Assembly: GCF_014649735.1 (NCBI RefSeq)
Contig: NZ_BMTP01000002.1
Location: 365,697-429,696, forward strand
Direction: 5' to 3'
DNA: 64,000 nt
Origin: Streptomyces lavendofoliae
Lineage (GTDB): Bacteria > Actinomycetota > Actinomycetes > Streptomycetales > Streptomycetaceae
This document shows positions 60,850-64,000 of the stretch, piece after piece. Below the pieces are notes generated by a model, which saw only the letters and a list, made by a program, of their open reading frames with translations, ran no database searches and was not told the origin of the DNA. The position numbers and the translations under genes were made by a program. Within the stretch, counting starts at the first letter, position 1. Every line of letters begins with the position of its first letter.

Positions 60850-62037
60850 CTATTGCGGGGAGACCCCCGCGCCGGGCGGCGCGCCGCGCCCCGACCCGGC
60901 CCCCGACCCCGACCCCGCCACGGCTTCGGCTTCGGCTTCGGTCAGGCGCAGCACCGCGTCGTCCAGTCCGACCGCCAGGGAGCCGTCGTCCGTCACGGCC
61001 ACCGCCCGGACCCGGGGGCCGGGGCGGAAGGGCACGGCGCGGCGGCCGGGCAGGTGGTGGAGCTCGGCGAGACCGTCCGCCCAGGCGACCGCGAGGAGCC
61101 GCCCCCCGGCGTGCGCGTGCAGGGCGACGACCGGGTACGGACGGTGCGTCACCGGCGTCCGGCGGGGCGCCAGGCCCGGGCGCCAGGCCCGCACCGTGCC
61201 GTCCGCCCCACCGCTGTACACCGTCGTCGCCGTGGCAGTCGCCGTCGCCGTCAGCGCGGTGACGCGGCCGGAGTGCAGCCCCGCCTGCTCCAGCCCCGCC
61301 AGGGCGAACGCGTGGACGGTGCCCATCCGGTCACCGGTCAGCAGGGCGCCGCCGGCGGCCGCGAGCGCGGTGGCGGGGTGGCCGTCCAGGGTCGCCGCGA
61401 CCGCGTCGGTCAGCCGGCCGCCCGGTCCGCCCCGGACGCGCAGGCGGCCCCGTTCGTCCAGCGCCGCCTGCGTGCCGTCCGGGAGGCAGGCGACCGCCGC
61501 CACGCGGTCGGCCCGCACCACCAGCCGCCCGTCGGGCGTGGTCGTCAGCGCGGTGCACGGTTCGCGGGACGCCGACGCGAGGCGCCACGCCGACCCGGCG
61601 GCGCGCCGCGCGAGCGCCGGGGCCAGCCGTGGGTCGGCGGCCCCGTCCAGGGCGGCGAGCAGCACGAGCGCGCGCTCGGCGGGGTCCTGGTCCCGCAGGA
61701 GCGACTGGCCCGCGCGCAGCCACGCGGGGCGCAGGCCGCCGCGCGGATCGGGGTCGGCCTCGTACCCCCGGGTGACGCGCACGGGGTCGGCCGCGCAGAC
61801 GGCGGCCGGGTCACCGAGGTCGACGGGCGCCGCGGGCGGGAGCTCCGGGGGCCTGTCGGCGACCAGGTCCACCTGCCCGAGGGGGCGCAGGGCCCGCACG
61901 AGGGCGTGGTCGGGCGGCAGCGGCACCCGTACCGTCCGGCGCGGGCCGGCCAGCAGCGCGGAGAACAGTTCGGCGGGCGTTCCGGCGACCACGCCGAGCC
62001 GGTTCGCCACCTCCCAGACGGCCTCCCGTGTGCTCAT
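60850..62037 (-). CDS. WD40/beta-propeller-like protein
   Basis: A 395-residue protein. The first 120 residues are helical (STREAVWEVANRLGVVAGTPAELFSALLAG) and the rest has repeated beta-strand units of about 40 residues (ALTTTPDGRLVVRADRVAAVACLPDGTQAAL; TVYSGGADGTVRAWRPGLA; PVVALHAHAGGRLLAVAWADGLAELHHLPGRR), with GGADGTVRAW as a clear WD40 unit. ATG overlaps the GntR stop by 3 bases, so the two are cotranscribed. The C terminus has (SGSG)-rich low complexity. Function unknown. Confidence 0.65.
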   Translation of the reverse strand: MSTREAVWEVANRLGVVAGTPAELFSALLAGPRRTVRVPLPPDHALVRALRPLGQVDLVADRPPELPPAAPVDLGDPAAVCAADPVRVTRGYEADPDPRGGLRPAWLRAGQSLLRDQDPAERALVLLAALDGAADPRLAPALARRAAGSAWRLASASREPCTALTTTPDGRLVVRADRVAAVACLPDGTQAALDERGRLRVRGGPGGRLTDAVAATLDGHPATALAAAGGALLTGDRMGTVHAFALAGLEQAGLHSGRVTALTATATATATTVYSGGADGTVRAWRPGLAPRRTPVTHRPYPVVALHAHAGGRLLAVAWADGLAELHHLPGRRAVPFRPGPRVRAVAVTDDGSLAVGLDDAVLRLTEAEAEAVAGSGSGAGSGRGAPPGAGVSPQ

Positions 62038-62771
62038 TTCGCGCTGGTGAAGTGCTCGCGCACGAGCGACTGGACGACCGGCAGGTCCTGGGCGATCAGC
62101 GCGTCGAGCAGCGCCGAGTGCTCGGCCGCGTCGGCGACCAGGTCGGCCCGCCGGACGACCGGGCCGGCCACGAGGGGCCACTGCGAGCGGCGGTGCAGAT
62201 CGTCCGCGACGTCGACCAGCTGCTGGTTGCCGGCCAGCGCGAGGACGGCGCGGTGGAAGGCGCGGTCCGACTCCGCGTAGTGGGCGCGGTCGCCCCGCGC
62301 GGCGGCGGCGGAGGTGGCCTCGGCCAGGGGCCGCAGCTCGCTCCAGCGGCCGGCCGGGACGGTGCGGGCGAGGCGCAGCATCACGGGGACCTCGATCAGC
62401 GCGCGGACCTCCGCGAGTTCGGTCAGCTCGCGCGGGGTCCGTTCGACGACGCGGAAGCCCCGGTTCGGTACGACCTCGACGGCCCCCTCCACGGCGAGCT
62501 GCTGCATGGCCTCGCGCACGGGGGTGGCGGAGACGCCGAAGCGGGCGCCGAGGGCGGGCGCGGAGTACACCTCGCCGGGGACCAGTTCACCGCCGACGAG
62601 GGCGGTGCGCAGGGCGTCGAGGATCTGGCCGCGTACGGAGTGGCGCCGGACGAGCCGGGGGGCGGGGGGTTCGCCGTGGGGGTGTTCGCCGCGGGTCTGC
62701 CCGGGTACCCGGGAGGGGCCGTGCGGCTCCGGGTCCGGCGGCGCGGTGTCGCGCGTTCTGCCCTGCTCCAC
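62034..62771 (-). CDS. GntR-family (FadR/FCD-type) regulator
   Basis: A 245-residue regulator. After a 45-residue charged leader, a GntR winged helix (SVRGQILDALRTALVGGELVPGEVYSAPALGARFGVSATPVREAMQQLAVEGAVEVVPNRGFRV) is followed by an all-helical FCD effector domain (ELAEVRALIEVPVMLRLA; AHYAESDRAFHRAVLALAGNQQLVDVADDLHRR) with the metal-binding-type Asp/His pattern. GTG 62771 has AGGAGG upstream. It is cotranscribed with the propeller-like protein and divergent from the fhuF-like gene. Confidence 0.88.
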   Translation of the reverse strand: MEQGRTRDTAPPDPEPHGPSRVPGQTRGEHPHGEPPAPRLVRRHSVRGQILDALRTALVGGELVPGEVYSAPALGARFGVSATPVREAMQQLAVEGAVEVVPNRGFRVVERTPRELTELAEVRALIEVPVMLRLARTVPAGRWSELRPLAEATSAAAARGDRAHYAESDRAFHRAVLALAGNQQLVDVADDLHRRSQWPLVAGPVVRRADLVADAAEHSALLDALIAQDLPVVQSLVREHFTSAK

Positions 62772-62876
62772 TCGGGTCCTCCTGGCGATGCGTACCGAGG
62801 GCCCGGCTCGCGGCGGACGGGACCCCTGTGCACGATAGGCGCACGGGGTCGCCGTTCACACATCGATCATTTCGGG

Positions 62877-62895
62877 TAAGGTAAGGCTTACCTGC
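62877..62895. promoter_or_regulatory. Iron box before the FhuF-like gene
   Basis: TAAGGTAAGGCTTACCTGC matches the DmdR1/IdeR consensus at 14 of 19 positions. It is 29 bases upstream of the start codon, so repression by iron is expected. Confidence 0.7.
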
Positions 62896-62923
62896 TGACG
62901 ATCGCGATTCGGTGGTCCCCCGC

Positions 62924-63775
62924 ATGTCCGCTTCCGCTCTCCTTCCCGCCCTGACCTCGCCCGTCACGGAGGCGTACGACCGCCTGGCGGAGGTCTTCCC
63001 CGGGCTGCGCGTGCGTGAGCTGGCGGACGGCGAACCGGCCCCGCGGGGCTCCGGCTGGGTGGGGGCGGACGAGCTGGCGGCGGGCGGCCCCGCGCTGGAC
63101 GCCTTTCTCTCCTGGGACGACGCTCAGGTGCTGCGGGACTACGGGCAGCGGGCCCGCCCGGACGTGGTGGCCAGCTTCGGTCTGCACCGGTACGCGTGGC
63201 CGGCCTGTCTCCTGATCACCGTGCCCTGGTTCCTGCACCGCCGGGTGCCGCGCCTGCCGGCGGGGGACGTGGCCTTCCAGCGGGCGCTCGGCCGGATGAC
63301 GGTACGGGTGCGGGAATTCGCCTGCCTCCCCGGCGACCCCGCCGCCGCGCTGCCCGGCGCCCGGGTGGTGCCGGACGAGGAGGCGCTGCGCGGCGAGGTG
63401 CGGGCGGCCGCGGCCGAACACCTGGGGCCGGTGCTGGAGGGTTTCGGCCCGAGGATGCGGCGCGGCAAGCGGGCGCTGTGGGGAATGGCGACCGACGAGA
63501 TCGTCGAGGGCCTGTGGTACGTCGGTCACCTGCTGGGCGAGGAGCCGCGCGCCATGGCGGAGCTGGGACTGCTGCTGCCGGGGTCGGGCGCGGCCAGGCC
63601 GTACGTAGGTACGGCCGGGTTCCGCGAGCTGACGGGCCCGGACGGCACGCCGCTGCCGACCCGCGACCGGGCGAGCTGCTGCCTCTTCTACACCCTGCGC
63701 CCCGAGGACACCTGTGTCACCTGTCCGCGTACCTGCGACGCCGACCGCGTCGCCAGGTTGAGCGCATCCGCGTAA
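62924..63775 (+). CDS. FhuF-like (2Fe-2S) ferric-siderophore reductase
   Basis: A 283-residue protein ending in the FhuF iron-sulfur motif: CCLFYTLRPEDTCVTCPRTC, that is C-C-x10-C-x2-C. The middle region (FGLHRYAWPACLLITVPWFLHRRVP) is also family-like. FhuF proteins bind a [2Fe-2S] cluster and reduce siderophore-bound ferric iron in the cytoplasm to release it. With the upstream iron box it completes the siderophore system at 20.8-33.5 kb. ATG 62924 is preferred over GTG 62912 by family start; RBS is weak. A hairpin follows the stop. Confidence 0.88.
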   Translation: MSASALLPALTSPVTEAYDRLAEVFPGLRVRELADGEPAPRGSGWVGADELAAGGPALDAFLSWDDAQVLRDYGQRARPDVVASFGLHRYAWPACLLITVPWFLHRRVPRLPAGDVAFQRALGRMTVRVREFACLPGDPAAALPGARVVPDEEALRGEVRAAAAEHLGPVLEGFGPRMRRGKRALWGMATDEIVEGLWYVGHLLGEEPRAMAELGLLLPGSGAARPYVGTAGFRELTGPDGTPLPTRDRASCCLFYTLRPEDTCVTCPRTCDADRVARLSASA

Positions 63776-63791
63776 CCTCCGGCTGAGTCCA

Positions 63792-63811
63792 CGCCACTCT
63801 CCCGAGTGGCG
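63792..63811. terminator. Hairpin terminator after the fhuF-like gene
   Basis: CGCCACTC (63792-63799) pairs with GAGTGGCG (63804-63811) around TCCC, 17 bases after the stop. Confidence 0.65.
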
Positions 63812-63983
63812 CGAATCGAACCCAATCCCTTGCATACGGACGATCGTTCGAACAGATCGCACCTATTCGTATGCCCTGCGGCCCCAATGGCGTTCTCTTG
63901 CCCCGAAACCACGCCGGGGCTCCGCGGCGGTCGGCCACTATGGCGCCCGAACGCCCTACCGCGAGCGATGCAAGGGACACCGC

Positions 63984-64000
63984 ATGAGACTGACCGACAT
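63984..64000 (+). CDS. Start of a further gene (cut by the window end)
   Basis: CAAGGGACACCGC precedes an ATG at 63984; only MRLTD and part of the next codon are visible. The preceding gap contains the inverted arms GCATACG (63832-63838) and CGTATGC (63868-63874) which may regulate it. No function can be assigned. Confidence 0.4.

Noticed and set aside
63805..63850. tRNA-like stretch GCGAATCGAACCC in the last intergenic region
   Set aside because: The complement contains GGGTTCGATTC as in a T-loop, but the flanking bases do not form a T-stem and no acceptor or anticodon stem can be drawn.
1..64000. CRISPR arrays, rRNA genes, replication origin or integrase with att sites
   Set aside because: No regular repeat-spacer pattern, rRNA sequence, DnaA box cluster or recombinase gene was found in the window.

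Overview
The window is from a Streptomyces or close relative. It has very high G+C with third-position G/C bias, frequent GTG and some TTG starts, 4-base start/stop overlaps, DmdR1/IdeR-type iron boxes, rare TTA (bldA) codons and families typical of the genus (DUF2637, DUF3618, DUF5709, MAB_1171c, tandem IclR, NIS siderophore genes, lasso peptide genes). It reads as an accessory-rich chromosomal segment carrying several small natural-product loci between catabolic and regulatory genes. All calls are from reading the sequence; no database search was run.

Layout. 1-5270: a small biosynthetic operon (adenylating ligase, carrier protein, EctB-type aminotransferase, EctA-type acetyltransferase, P450, LysE exporter) with no ectoine synthase in view. 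5.3-7.3 kb: decayed DNA with remnants of a macrolide-type glycosyltransferase and a hydrolase. 7.3-12.4 kb: a DUF2637 gene pair, a phosphatase remnant, a CtaG/DUF2243 pair and a three-gene envelope-stress-like operon. 12.7-16.0 kb: TetR, MAB_1171c-type membrane protein, XRE regulator and ImmA/IrrE peptidase. 16.0-20.5 kb: a two-gene locus encoding an unusual KS-ACP-alpha-oxoamine synthase fusion and an SDR protein.

20.8-33.6 kb: an iron-regulated siderophore region with ABC uptake system, MFS exporter and five translationally coupled NIS siderophore genes (two IucA/IucC synthetases, PLP decarboxylase, acetyltransferase, N-hydroxylase), a gene set like that of rhizobactin/schizokinen. A FhuF-like reductase with its own iron box lies at 62.9 kb.

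33.7-46.6 kb: GNAT, phosphoribosyltransferase, a solitary ctaD, a tandem IclR regulator, glutaminase, two abutting MITE-like repeats, a PaoABC-type molybdenum aldehyde oxidoreductase operon led by a DUF5709 gene, and a YbdK-type ligase. 46.8-55.7 kb: a purine catabolism locus (XdhC, NCS2 permease, three xanthine dehydrogenase subunits) divergent from a PucR regulator.

55.7-59.4 kb: a Cys-rich pentapeptide-repeat protein, then a lasso peptide cluster (A, C, B1, B2) whose predicted core, LLRFSGNDRLILSKN, closely matches citrulassins. 60-64 kb: TPR-like and beta-propeller-like proteins, a GntR regulator, FhuF and the first codons of one more gene. The most interesting items are the EctBA/ACP/ligase/P450 operon, the KS-ACP-AOS fusion, the citrulassin-like lasso cluster, and the MITE pair that supplies the stop codon of a neighbouring gene.
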